From assembly GCA_035772405.1 (NCBI GenBank), contig JAYKKM010000073.1, forward strand, positions 117,501 through 181,500: DNA of 64,000 nt, written 5' to 3'. The stretch comes from Chrysogorgia sp. JL179-B06 (taxonomy: Eukaryota; Cnidaria; Anthozoa; Scleralcyonacea; Chrysogorgiidae). The notes below the pieces were generated by a model. It worked only from the letters and a program-made list of their open reading frames with translations, ran no database searches and was not told where the DNA came from. Of this stretch, positions 1 to 11,451 are shown piece by piece; the first letter of the stretch is position 1; every line of letters begins with the position of its first letter. Made by a program: the position numbers and the translations under genes.

Positions 1-407
1 AAAAAGCTACAAGCGTCGGCGACATGTATCTAGCGGATAATAAATATTTTAATACGGGGATGTCTGGCCATGTCTTGCTAGCAACCTCGATGTTATTCAG
101 TTTCATATTCCAGGTAGTGGCGCTTTTAACTTTATTTCATGTACATGTATTCATATTGTAATTCACAGATAATACAACATCATCTTTATATTGATTCTAT
201 TTACGCAAATTTTTTACTGAACTAAGGTCAGGTTTCCAGATATTGGAAGTCTGACTCTGATTGGTCAACAATTGGAAAGGAATTTGCGGCTCGGGTAAGC
301 AGCCGGTAGTTGAGGGGAGTGAGAACGAACTCGAACTGACGGCTGCGAAGGAGACTAGTAATAACCCTGCTTTTAACAACCATGCTTTTCTGAATCGAAA
401 CAGAAAT
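1..407. other. Intron/flank, nothing recognised
   Basis: AT-rich sequence downstream of exon 7 of host gene 1. I see no convincing exon, RNA gene or repeat end here. The short open frames are not supported by splice sites or by recognisable protein features. Confidence 0.5.
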
Positions 408-983
408 TTAAAGGACATTGGCAACAAAAATTAAGTTTGTCTAATATGAAAGAATTCGTAAAATGATAGAGTAACACCTTTTGCAACGTTTCCGTATTTT
501 ACTTCGTTTTTGAAATATTTCAGTTTGTTTGATATGTAAATGAGATGGTCTCTGGAGTCATGTGCTGGGTAGAGAATTTTCACACATTATTAGTTCCATC
601 TTCAAGTTTGTTCCACAAATTTACTTGAAAATGTGCGTATAATAACTCCTCATGATAATGAACGTTGTAAATTTAGCAATCACTGAGATATAAGACATTT
701 TTTAACGAGTGAAAATTCTCTACCCTGCACCTGACGTCAGAGACCACTCTCCTCCGCAGAGGTTTCTTGCGCTTTTTTAAAAGTTCGGGCAAATAGTTTG
801 GGCAGCATGGTCCCCAACAAAACACCCTGTGAGCCCAATAATAGCCCACCTATAGTATTACCCGAACTCTAAAAAAAGCGTAAGAAGCCTCTGCGGAGGA
901 GAGTGGTAAAATACCGAAAAGTTGTAAAAGGATTTACTCTATCATTTTACGAGAATTTAATTTTTGTTGCCAATGTCCTTTAA
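408..983. mobile_element. TTAA-flanked foldback MITE (AGGACATTGG ends)
   Basis: The sequence from 412 to 979 begins AGGACATTGGCAAC and ends with its reverse complement, and TTAA flanks it on both sides (408-411 and 980-983). The arms extend inward (TAAAATGATAGAGTAA against its complement near 935-950), so the element folds back. The 4-bp TTAA target duplication is typical of piggyBac-type non-autonomous elements. Another left end of the same family lies at about 61,655. Immediately after the right TTAA a second family end begins (AGTGTCTATGAAGTG). Confidence 0.75.
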
Positions 984-1382
984 AGTGTCTATGAAGTGAA
1001 AAATTCCTTAAATCGTAGGCCCTCGGAATCCCAAATCAGTTGGGTTTTCCGTTCACCTAAGAGTGATAAACTGAATAGTCGAACGCTTAAAACACGAGCC
1101 TCTGGCTCAGATAAATAGGGCAACCTTATCCTGTGTGATCGACTCAAAATAAATCATCATCATGGTCAGACATGGGTCGCATGGTGGCTACCTGGAGTGC
1201 CTGTGATATGCCTTTGACTCGGGCCCACGTTCGATCCTAATTTGTAAATATTGATATGTACTTTAATCAATATAATTCATAGACATAACAACATAACATC
1301 CATGTCAAAATTACCTACAGGGAAGAAGTACCCCTTTCCTCGAGGCATCTTCTCCGACATACAAACAAAACCTGATACATAC

Positions 1383-1549
1383 CGGTGTCGTGCTTCGCGC
1401 GGCAGGATCTTCCCAAGAAGGTGATAAGATATCTAGCTCGAAATCCGTGATCGATGGTGACAGTGAAAAAGGTGAGGGTGGAGTGACGGGTGACAATACG
1501 GATCTAGCAATGAGTTTCGGTAGTTCTTCCGACTTGATTTCTCTTTTAA
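1383..1549 (-). CDS. Host gene 1, coding exon 7 (last one visible)
   Basis: A 167-bp exon on the minus strand. It is preceded by a good acceptor (pyrimidine-rich tract ending TTTAG) and followed by a GTATGTAT donor. Its phase fits exon 6: one base carried in, phase 0 out. The peptide starts KREIKSEELPKL and is rich in Ser/Pro, with an acidic stretch DFELDILSPSWED. KREIKSEE resembles a SUMOylation-type psi-K-x-E site, which is inference only. No domain is recognised. The gene continues beyond the left edge of the window, so the 3' part and any diagnostic domain are missing. Confidence 0.7.
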
Positions 1550-1682
1550 CTAAAGAAAAAATGAGCGAATATAGACTGTATAGTCGTAGTAAATGGTCGT
1601 CAATTTTATGTTAATTTATGTGCCTTGAAATTAGCCTTTCAAGGCTTAATGGCGACAATTTACATATTCCTTTATGTGAATC

Positions 1683-2165
1683 TTAAAGTGTCCTAAAACC
1701 TCAAAATTTTTTATTGTCTTATTTGGAAGAACTTTTAAAATGATAAAGTAACTTCTTTTGAAGATTTTCGTTTCTTCGCTTTCTTTTTGAGATATATCAG
1801 TTTGTTTGATATGCAAATGTCCGAAATTTGCGTCACACATGCATAATGAATTATCAGAGAATGTTATATATCAAATAAAATTCATGAAATAAAAACACTA
1901 AAGTGTGAATAACACGTGTGCGTGTTTCTCCCACAACACCAAACTTCTTGATTTTAAAGGATTTCGTTCGAGAACGAAAGAGATATACACATTTCTTCAA
2001 TAAGTCATTATGCATGAGGGACGTAAATTCCGGACATTTGCATATCAAACAAACTGATATATATCGAAAAGAAAGCGAAGAAACGAAAATCTTCAAAAGA
2101 AGTTACTTTATCATTTTAAAAGTTCTTCCAAATAAGACAATATTTTGAGGTTAGGGGCACTTTAA
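1683..2165. mobile_element. TTAA-flanked foldback MITE (AGTGTCCTAAAACC ends)
   Basis: The element 1687-2161 has inverted arms of roughly 150 bp. One arm carries AAACTGATATATC-type sequence and the same motif returns inverted near 2055. It is flanked by TTAA at 1683-1686 and 2162-2165. Its right TTAA is also the left TTAA of the next element, so the two abut. There is no coding capacity; the small open frames in both arms are mirror images of each other. Confidence 0.75.
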
Positions 2166-2905
2166 GGTAATTCCTCAGTAATTCTTTCCGAAATAAAAAT
2201 TTGCTGAAACTTCCCAGTCTTAAAGTTATTGACATACTTATATTAAAACCAAAAAAAAAGTTGGGGTCACGACCTTGTTTAGAAGATATGGCATATCGCA
2301 GGTCACCTCTTACTCAGTATGGTGATGTCATTGTGACCAATTTACGAGTTGAGTAAAACCGGAATTGCACAACTTTTTCTTGAACTTTTTGGCAAAGATA
2401 TTTTTTTATTTTTCGCAACTAGTAATTTTATATAAGAAAACATGGTATTTTAGGGAAAAAGAAACAGCTAACAGGGTTTATTATGATAAAGAAAGGTCGT
2501 TTCCCATATTCTTTGACATGTTATTTGAAGAAAAATTCATCAAAAATGTAAAATATTGTAAGTTATAGAAATGATTTTTCTCTAAGTTTCTGTTATAACA
2601 CGTAAAAGTGATAGAAGAAAATAATTATTAAGGAAAAAATTATGGAAACCTGCATTATCAAGTAGTTTACAAACCTACTTGCACAGGGAGCCCTAGCTAG
2701 ACTTGTGTAACCGTTCTCGGAAAAAATTGATTTAGTCCCTTAATAACTCTTCCCTACCACTACATAAGCGGCCATTGTTAGATTTGGCACTAAATTGTCC
2801 TAAAATGGTCGGAATTTTTTGAAAGTGTTGCATAATGGCCATAAAAACAGATTATTGGATGTGCGCAGTAAATGTGCGCAATGCCAAACTGAGGAATCAC
2901 CTTAA
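2162..2905. mobile_element. TTAA-flanked MITE (GGTRATTCCTCAGT ends)
   Basis: The left end GGTAATTCCTCAGT at 2166 is matched by its near-reverse complement ending at 2901. TTAA lies at 2162-2165 and 2902-2905. The interior is AT-rich and non-coding. The left TTAA is shared with the preceding MITE, which suggests successive insertion at one TTAA. Confidence 0.7.
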
Positions 2906-3084
2906 TTAGCCTTTAGGACCTCATTTGTGTGTCAGCAATTCAAAAGAACCTCGCTTCCTAACGAGGTTGTAAAGGTTAAAGAGGTCTATTCAACGTAACT
3001 TTTACACAAGAACGAGGCTCAACAGGCTAATTATTACTTGAATATAAAAGGATATTAAATTGGTGACGATTTATGAAAACCACA

Positions 3085-3312
3085 TATAATAATAATAAAG
3101 ACGTATTAGGAGCATTATACAATAGTCTCAATGCTCTTACAACAATATATTTGTAATGTTACTTATAAAACTAATTACAGTTTCATTATACGTTGTAAAA
3201 TTCATTAATAATTCATGAAGAAAATTCAAAAGAAATTAATATTTAATCAGCATCTTTAACTCAGGATAAAACGTTGATTAATAAAACATCAATGTTTTAT
3301 CAAAGTTAATCT
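3085..3312. repeat. Dispersed repeat, two modules
   Basis: The module at 3085-3150 (AATAATAATAAAGAC followed by TTAGGAGCATTATAC) recurs at about 20,090-20,155. The module at 3198-3312 (CATTAATAATTCATGAAG, then ATAAAACATCAATG) recurs at about 31,440-31,590 and in part at 61,683-61,735. This is an interspersed family with no coding capacity. It sits in an intron of host gene 1. Confidence 0.6.
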
Positions 3313-3773
3313 TGTTCTTGCATGTGCTTAATAATTTTTAGACAAGAACAAGACTAATTTGAATGCTTATAAAAACAGCCATGTGTCCCAACAATTTTGG
3401 CCACGATTGTCCGAAAACGACGAATTGAAAATAATTGAAAAAACAAGCATTACTGATATATGTATATCGACTGCCGCATAGGCAGTACATATATCATTAC
3501 TCTACGCACGCTGTGATTGGTCAGCTTGTCGGTCTCGATCACGCTACGGAGACCGGGATGACGTCAGTAACTAATGAGAATTTGCATTAAATCAAACTCA
3601 AAAGCGTTATATATTGTAATTAAGTATAAGAAATTGTTTCTAAATTATTTTATAAAAATAACAGAATACGTTTGCTTGGGTCTCTATAACGTGATCGAAA
3701 CCCTCGTGAAGTAATAAAAGCGGCATGTCCGAGCTAAAATTGACTTGGCCCGTTATTTCGCGCCCTGTATATC

Positions 3774-3831
3774 AGTAATATCGTATTTGGGATCAAAGGT
3801 TAGTACCTTTGATCCCAAATACGATATTACT
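3774..3831. repeat. Near-perfect 27-bp-arm hairpin
   Basis: Arm 3774-3800 (starting AGTAATATCG) and arm 3805-3831 are exact reverse complements separated by 4 bases. The adjoining hAT-like MITE starts in the right arm, and its 8-bp target duplication is part of that arm. Confidence 0.85.
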
Positions 3832-5071
3832 AGAGGTCAACCCATACGGCTTTTTCGTGCCGATCCGATATCCGATATTTTTTTTGTCAATATCGGCCGA
3901 TATCCGATCCGATATTTTTGTAACATGTGGTTTAAAACTTTAAAGTCGACGCCCAGCTGTCAAATAACGCTGATTATTAACAGTGTCAAACTACAGTAAA
4001 CGTTTAACCATTGTTGTTCTCATATAAAGAACAGAAGAATAATCGACAAATACGACAAACTGATAAGCTAAAACGAAACAGTGTAACGAGTAACGACTAC
4101 CTGTCGGCTCACGGCTGTATTAAATTGGCGTTGCGAAATTTGATTCCTGCATCTCTTCGACTGTTTGATCATTTTCGATTTTTCGAACCAAAATTCGTTC
4201 TCGAGGATTTCGGTACATTGTCAGGAAATAGCGCCTAGTTTTGACTTTAGACGTCGCTGTTTTGTCGCATTTGACTCGTCACATTTAATCAACAGAAATG
4301 TGACTGAGTTTAATTCAATGCGAATTCAAGTGTGGAAAGAATCTGCACGCAGGCTAATATTACTTGTGATCAACAACGAAGTTTTTTGCTGAAAACACAA
4401 CGGAATTTTGAAATTCAACCGCAAAAGTTTAAAGTGCCGCTGCGACGAAATATCACATTACGTTTGCTGGCATTTTTTGTTACAGAACATCATTTTAGGT
4501 TAATAAATGTTCGCATTTGCCAAAAAAATGGAACAACAAACATTCTATCACAAGAAATTTAACCTCCAAAGTCTCCCTAATTTTGTCCGCCATTGCTCAA
4601 AACTTGTTCCAGACGAGCCCGCGATTCCACAGCAGAGTATGTGATTATGACGTCAAAGACTCAACACGTGACAAAGCTTTATGGAAATTATACAAATTAT
4701 ACGACAAGTTACAATAGAAAGTTTTCCCTAAGTAGCTTTATATTCATATATAACTAGCCACGTGTTGAGTCTTTGACGTCACTTCCTCTAATCGCAACCT
4801 AAGCGTCCGGAACATGATGGCGGTCGTATAATATAAAAACAGTCTGAAAAGGCGACTTCCCATGCTCGTAATTGCTTGAAATTTGGCAAGTTAAGTAACA
4901 ACACCATGCTCTGTACAAATATGTAAAAATTCGGGATACCAAAAATTTGATCACAGGGGCACTTTAAAATTGGATATCGGTAAAAAAAATCGGATATACT
5001 TGTCGAATGTTGCCGATCCGATATTTGAAATATCGGCCCGATCCGATTACCGGTTGACCTCTAGATATTAC
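3823..5071. mobile_element. hAT-type non-autonomous element with 8-bp TSD
   Basis: The element 3831-5063 starts TAGAGGTCAACC and ends GGTTGACCTCTA. It is flanked by perfect 8-bp duplications GATATTAC at 3823-3830 and 5064-5071. The subterminal regions are rich in inverted CCGATATCCGATAT-like motifs. An 8-bp TSD with TAG/CTA ends fits hAT elements. No transposase is present. A second, TTAA-flanked MITE is nested inside it. Confidence 0.85.
4429..4967. mobile_element. Nested TTAA MITE (AGTGCCGCTG ends)
   Basis: The element lies at 4433-4963 with TTAA on each side. Its ends are AGTGCC.../...GGGGCACT. It sits inside the hAT-type element, so it inserted later. A diverged inverted copy of the same family lies at about 36,072-36,679; the two share an open frame beginning MPKK, which is repeat sequence and not a gene. 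Confidence 0.75.
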
Positions 5072-5124
5072 ATTAAGTAAATAAAAAGGCATATAAATAA
5101 AAACACAAAAGCGGAGTTACTTAC

Positions 5125-5259
5125 TTCTTATAGAACTTGTCGACGACTGATCGTTATTTGAAGAGACACCATTGTTTCCAGGAACGTTAGAAACCGAGTG
5201 TATCATCGCTTCAATGTCGGTGCTTGGCAACTGGTTTAGCGATGGCGAAGGTACACGCC
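5125..5259 (-). CDS. Host gene 1, coding exon 6
   Basis: A 135-bp minus-strand exon between a CCTGCAG acceptor and a GTAAGTAAC donor. It enters and leaves in phase 1, matching exons 5 and 7. The peptide begins RVPSPSLNQLPSTDIEAM and runs into an Asn/Ser-rich tail. No known domain is recognised. Disordered Ser/Pro/Asn composition continues from the other exons and suggests a transcriptional co-regulator-like protein, but that is composition only. Confidence 0.7.
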
Positions 5260-5535
5260 CTGCAGGTAGGAATGAAACATCACGTGATATTGACATGCGC
5301 CTGGCCTATGCGATATAATATGCCATTTATCACTTTCGGCTTTTACTTCGAGTTATATTTGGCGAAGAAATGACGAAATTGTTACCATGGCAATTAATTG
5401 ATTTTCATTTATCAAATAAGTTGAAATAACTGATTTTCACACATTCCGACGACGGGTACATCCAATGAAAGCTTGAATAACAGACATACGTATAAATGTT
5501 CTTTGTTACTGATGCCAATAACGTTAAAGGCTAAA

Positions 5536-6735
5536 TTGTATTGCATACATTGCATTGTACACATTATATTGCATACATTGCATATATTGCATTGCATACA
5601 TTGTATTGTATATCGCATTGAATTGCATTGCATACATTGTATATATTGCGTCGCATTGAATTGTATTGCATATATTGCATCGCATTGAATTGCATTGTAT
5701 ACATTGTATTGCATACATTGCATCGCATTGAATTGCATACATTGTATTGCATATATTGCATCGCATTGAATTGCATTGCATACATTGTATTGTATATCGC
5801 ATTGAATTGCATACATTGTATTGCATATACTGCATCGCATTGAATTGCATTGCATACATTGCATATATTACATCGCATTGAATTGCATACATTATATTGC
5901 ATACATTGCATATATTGCATCGCAATGAATTGCATTACATACATTGTATTGTATATCGCATTGAATTACATTACATACATTGTTTTGTATATCGCATTGA
6001 ATACATTGTATTGCATACATTACATATATTGCATCGCATTTGAATTACATTGCATACATTGTATTGTATATCGCATTGAATTACATTACATACATTGTAT
6101 TGTATATCGCATTGAACTGCATTGCATACATTGTATTGCATACATTGCATCGCATTTGAATTACATTGCATACATTGTATATATTGCATCGCATTGAATT
6201 GCATTACATACATTGTATTGTATATCGCATTGAATTACATTACATACATTGTTTTGTATATCGCATTGAATACATTGTATTGCATACATTACATATATTG
6301 CATCGCATTTGAATTACATTGCATACATTGTATTGTATATCGCATTGAATTACATTACATACATTGTATTGTATATCGCATTGAATTGCATTGCATACAT
6401 TGTATTGCATACATTACATATATTGCATCGCATTTGAATTACATTACATACATTGTATTGTATATCGCATTGAATTGCATTGCATGCATTGTATTGCATA
6501 CATTGCATCGCATTTGAATTACATTGCATACATTGTATTGCATACATTGCATATATTGCATCGCATTTGAATTACATTGCATACATTGTATTGCATACAT
6601 TGCATATATTGCATCGCATTTGAATTACATTGCATACATTGTAATATTGTATTGCATATATTGCATCGCATTGAATTGTATTGGATACATTGCATATATT
6701 GCATCGCATCACATCGCATCGCATTGTATAAGCTG
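5536..6735. repeat. 1.2-kb ATTGCATA-type satellite
   Basis: Continuous degenerate array built from TGCATACATTG, TGCATATATTG and CATCGCATTGAATTG words. Higher-order blocks recur, for example GAATTACATTGCATACAT followed by TGTATTGCATACATT. Every frame reads Cys/Ile/His/Met/Gln-rich nonsense because the basic unit lacks stops, so the many open frames here are artefacts. It ends about 50 bp before host exon 5. Confidence 0.95.
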
Positions 6736-6785
6736 GGCAATCTCTGCACTCATAACACTAGGAAACACGGAAAACATGTACATAC

Positions 6786-7103
6786 CTGTAGCAATGTCAG
6801 AAGAAAACTGAGTGGAACTGGCGGCAGTTGCTTGTGGAACAGTCTGCGTTAGTGACTTGGCAGGACTCGGTGCTCCACCCATATCATTGATTCCTGATCC
6901 ACCAGACTCGGACTTGTGATCACTAATGGAAGTAGTGGGACTTTCGACCTTGGAATGAATGCTAGGGGGACGCGAGGGGATGTTGTGGACGTCTCCTGCA
7001 GACTGTGGACTGGCGTGTGGGTTGGCAGTATTTATGGCGGCAAGGACGGCAGCAGCTGCTGCAGCTGCAGCGGCATTTTGGTTGCCAACTGGAGATGACA
7101 CAC
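6786..7103 (-). CDS. Host gene 1, coding exon 5 (poly-Ala)
   Basis: A 318-bp exon with acceptor TTTTTTAG and donor GTATGTAC, phase 1 in and phase 1 out. It starts VSSPVGNQN, then nine alanines followed by VLAAINTANPH, then Ser/Pro/Lys/Asp-rich sequence with repeated SK/SE pairs. Long alanine runs and Ser/Pro-rich disorder are common in transcription factors and chromatin co-regulators. No DNA-binding domain is visible, so no family is assigned. Confidence 0.75.
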
Positions 7104-7390
7104 CTAAAAAGCAATGAAACATGGGTATTTTTTCAAATGTTTATTCAGCTCGTCACGGTGGTTCTGAAAAACGATGCCATATTTTTCCCAAATGATCTTA
7201 AAGTGGCACTACGATGAAAACGTTTATCCTTTGTTCTCTAGTGGCTATTATCTCTGATATCAACCTCAAAGTTATTCATGAGGTTGATAAGTACTTATCA
7301 ACCTCATAAATACTAAACTTCACCAATGGTGATATTTAAGAAATAGAAAACATTTTCCGTGTTTACATTCAGTGATAGAAACATGAGTGG

Positions 7391-7473
7391 AAGTTTGGGA
7401 GAACGAGAAATTAGTGGGAACACGAGCCCGCAGGGCGAGTGTTTCCACGCTATTTCGAGTTCTCCCAAACTTT
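7391..7473. repeat. Hairpin with GC-rich loop
   Basis: Arms AAGTTTGGGAGAACGAG and CTCGNNTTCTCCCAAACTT flank a loop containing CGAGCCCGCAGGGCGAG. This is one of several long hairpins in the window with a similar GC-rich loop (see also 7869-7971, 38,833-38,939, 61,853-61,925 and 62,423-62,523). Confidence 0.7.
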
Positions 7474-7868
7474 TACATACAGTTATATGTAAACACATAT
7501 AACTGTATGTAAACACAGGAAGATGTTTTCTATTTCTTTTATAAAATAACACTGAGGAAATAAGTAATAAGACTCTTTCATTAAAATGATGAAAATATAC
7601 ATTCTCCTTGCTCACGCTAGACAACGTCGTAGGCTGCTCAAACGAACATAAACGCTCTTAACTGTGAAGAAAAGCATCCTTTCTCTTCTTGTTGGCTGTC
7701 ACAGAACATATTTATCGACATTTTAGCTGTTTGTGAGCAAAGGTTCGTCTTACAGTCCATTTTATAAAAATGGCGGGAAAAAACCATGTTTACATACAGT
7801 TATATAAACATGGCTTTTAGCCAATCACCGCATGCGTTTACGAAATGGAAAATTATTTTATAAAAGGC

Positions 7869-7971
7869 GGTTATATATACCTTAGACCTCGGTGTTTAAG
7901 CGATATATCAATCCTCGGGCTTCGCCTTCGCGTTGATATATCGCTTAAACACCTCGGTCACGGTATATAAC
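7869..7971. repeat. Long hairpin, loop CCTCGGGCTTCGCC
   Basis: Arms GACCTCGGTGTTTAAGCGAT and its reverse complement, extended by TATATACC/GGTATATA, surround a loop reading TCCTCGGGCTTCGCCTTCGC. It lies in a host intron. No transposon end or protein was found with it. Confidence 0.8.
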
Positions 7972-8239
7972 CTATACTTAAACATGCACTCAAACGGAAA
8001 GGTTGAGCGTTAAAACAACTTGAGGAAACCGTGAGCCATGCAACGGATACAGCTGCCAGAAGTTATCATGCCTGTATATTTACTTTTTTTGCAGGTGACC
8101 AAAAATAATTTGCAGTTAGCCCTGCGAGCAGCCGGAGCAGGTTCGGGACCGGGCCACCGGGGGGGACTTTTTGAGCAATTGGGCCTGAGAAAGTCAATTT
8201 TTGCAATAGGAAACATAACTCAGGGCTTGACGGCTTGAG

Positions 8240-11084
8240 ATTTGATAAATAAAATTTGGCCACAGAACAGGAAAATAGTCAAACCACACAAAGTTTGAAA
8301 ATAGAAAAGAGAATGTTATTTAATATTTATATTGATAATTTAAAGTTTGTACTTTTACTACTTTGTAAGAACTAAAATTGAAATATGAAATTGAAAATCC
8401 TCAAAATAGGTAAATCTCATTACAAGCGTTATCTTTATTGTCTATTGAGCTTAAAAAGACTCCTTACAAATTCAAAGTTTTAAAGGGGAACTGTCACCCC
8501 AAAACAAGTGTTTATATATATGTTTATATATTTATTTATGTATATATACAAGCAGTGTCATCGCGAAGTATTTTGAGACAACTCTTTTCCGTTTGCGAGA
8601 TATGAGCGATGAAGTAAGTAGAAAATTACAACGTAGGATGGCGCCATCTTTGCCTTTTCAGTGGGCGCTTATATTCAGCGGTATCTCACACGTGACAAAT
8701 CAAGATGGCTGACAAGATGGCTCTTTTCTTAAAGTTTTTGATGGCATCAATTGATGAATTTGCGTCTTCAAATGCGACACCTATTAAATCTGGTCGGTAA
8801 ATATTGCAAAAAGATACTGGGAAAAATTGAAATTTTCTACTATACTAGCGTGCACAAGACCTTCTGACCCAGGTTTGCAGTTAGCTCCAGTCACTTGCAG
8901 GTAACGCGGTTACCTCGGAATCTCGGATCCCAACATCTGACACCCATGGAAGTTATTGCGAAAGCTTATGCAACAAGTACAACTTGGAGAATGAATGCGT
9001 TATTAGTGAAGAAAATTCCGAAGAAGACCAGCTCGGCCAAACTTTGATTCCTGAAGATATCGAAGTAATGGGGGAACTAAGCCAATGTTTTTTGCTGCCA
9101 AACAACTGCAAATCCCTCGCATATAAACATATAGGAAAAAGTTTAGTTTGTCCGGCCAGAATTTCTAGATGTCCAACCACTTTCTGTCCTGGCCGAACAT
9201 TTGTCTTTTTATGTTAAAACATTATTTGCAGGCTTGAAAATACGTATACACAATAACCCCTCGCACGCTTGTTGAACCTCATAACTGTGACATGTCTGTT
9301 GCAATCTGTTAGGTATTGACTCTACACGTGTTCCTTATTCAGACGACTTTTATTAAAACTAGGCAGGTCCTTTTATACATATATTGTGCATACGTAATTT
9401 GACAATAACATGCAGAAGCATTGAAGCATAACTAACAATATTACCATATTATAATCATAACACTCGCCTTCCCTTACAACAAAAAAAACCTATATATTTT
9501 TTTATATTTTTCTCAGTGTATTAAAATGTAATCGTATACTATAATTATATAACTGGCTAGAAATCGGACAATTGTAATCTAATATTCACAGTATCGGTTT
9601 GGTTTAGATCTTATTCTAGATGGATATCATACCATATTATAATCATAACACATGCGATGGTTATATTGCCAAGTATATATTTCCTGGTGTTAAGACGAAA
9701 TCCTATCCATTTGCTAATTCAGGTGGCAAAGGCTCTCTTGACTGGTTTTGTGACTGCGTCGAAGTGCCGTAGGCAGCACACTAATCTCGACTTGGGTTCT
9801 GTGTCTCGTGCCCAGACCTCTTCGCGGAACTTTGTATAGTCAACGAAATCTCGACTTGTGTAAATTGCCCTTTGTCGAGATATTTATTTGTTCAGTTTTA
9901 TTTCGTTTTGTAACGTAACTCGTAGATGTTCGTTTAATCGCCGGATGCGGATAGTATGCGAATCAAATGTCCGGAACTCGCCAACGGCAACGTGTTCTGC
10001 TTTAGCGCTGAACTTCTAGTTGTATTTTATGGCGCGTTTATAATGTCAAAATTGAATGTGACCATTTAAACGCCATACATGTAATTCCAACAACAGTTAC
10101 TCGAAAGAGCAAGCCTCGCGAAGTTATAAAATTTCCATTCAAGCGGAAATCATGCGGGATGACACCGTTGTCAAAAAAACATCGAGGTTATATTATGTCT
10201 CCTTGAATTAAGACGCTGTCGTTTGTTGCCGTGTTCCACTCGATAACAATCTAAACCACAACATTTACTCGAAACGAGCAAGCCTAGCGAAGTTATACCT
10301 TTTCCATTCAGGCGACACTTTCGCCAAATCGAACTTCACGTTTGTAATATTTCTGAATTGAACGACTTATCTGGCGGTCGAGCGGTCATATTTCAAATCA
10401 AACAAACGAACGGGAATACCCTTCTAATATACCCACTGCTCCTGTGTATGTTCCGAGGCAGCATTTCACTTCTGATAAGAACTCCTAGTTTAAAGTTTGA
10501 ATGTCAACCGCGATGCATTGGGTATCTCAGTTATCCATTTTTTCAATACGTTCAACCGCGTCTACGTGATTGAAAGACGAGTGACGTAACTTTCTCAGTT
10601 GCCTGATGATTGCCACCACGTGAAATAAATTGGCAGAGAAACAAATTAATTCTAATATTTTTATTCATAGTCAATCGCGATATGGTCTGGAAACTCAGCT
10701 AAAGTCTTTGTTCTATCTTTTTGTTCGTCTTTATGCAATTTTGTGCACGGTCACTGAACCAATTGTATTTTAGTATAATGAAGCAATCATCCAATAGAAT
10801 CGTTTGGGTTTAATCTCTCAACCGTGTTGTTTAAATATTAATAAACCTAAAACAAAGGATGTGCACGGTGTAAGGTACGGTTCAACATCAAAACGTAGCT
10901 CATTATAGTCGCTTTGAAGTTTGCCGAGTTTCCAGACCATATCTCGATTGACTATGTTTTATTGTATAAGTTGGATGTCTAAGATTTATAGATTTAGATC
11001 GAAAGAAGCTTAATTCAATGACCCTAACCCCCGGTCTATAGAGTCCTCCTAACCCCCCTGCGGGATTTCTCCCATCCATGGTCC
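8240..11084. other. Large intron stretch, no gene seen
   Basis: Intron between exons 4 and 5 of host gene 1. At 8484 the left end of a foldback family begins (AGGGGAACTGTCACCCC, compare 31,790), but no matching right end was found. A pair of short modules (CTCGAAACGAGCAAGCCTAG and CTCGAAAGAGCAAGCCTCG, each followed by CGAAGTTATA) recurs at about 10,098 and 10,268, indicating a local duplication. No coding exon is supported. Confidence 0.45.
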
Positions 11085-11270
11085 CCAGACCTCGCACGCC
11101 ATGTATTTGTTGATCACAAATCGGAAAAGTCGGTTTCATCGTACTTTTGAACGTTATCTCGGTCAATATTTAACCGATTTCAATTCTGAAAACAGATTTA
11201 AGTATATAACATACGTGCCTATTATGTTACACAAACGTGTATACCCTTCGTAAAAACCTGCTTATATAGT
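11085..11270. repeat. Dispersed repeat, copy 1 of 3
   Basis: The segment with GAACGTTATCTCGGTCAATA, then CTGAAAACAGATTT, then ACCCTTCGTAAAAACC also occurs twice in tandem near 38,390-38,760. No coding capacity or clear termini; a non-autonomous element family is likely. Confidence 0.6.
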
Positions 11271-11451
11271 TCGTCAGATTACAAATCGCCATTGACCGGA
11301 TCGGTAAGTTTTGGCGGGAAAATTTCTGAGCTGATTTGAATGAAAAGAGAGCTAGGCATCTTCATTAAAAATACCGAGCAATAAAATGTGCTGGAACAGC
11401 ATTATTGCTTTTCTTTAAAGTTTTCAATTATCTAAAACCACGGCAAATTAG

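Noticed and set aside
1168..1240. tRNA- or SINE-like A/B-box pattern (GCATGGTGGC ... CGTTCGATCC)
   Set aside because: No convincing cloverleaf stems; at most a degraded tRNA-derived SINE head.
5412..6749. Many overlapping Cys/Ile/His/Met-rich open frames on both strands
   Set aside because: They are translations of the ATTGCATA satellite; no start, splice or domain support.
8038..8238. 66-codon frame with Gly/Arg-rich segment
   Set aside because: No splice signals or family features; typical of random open frames.
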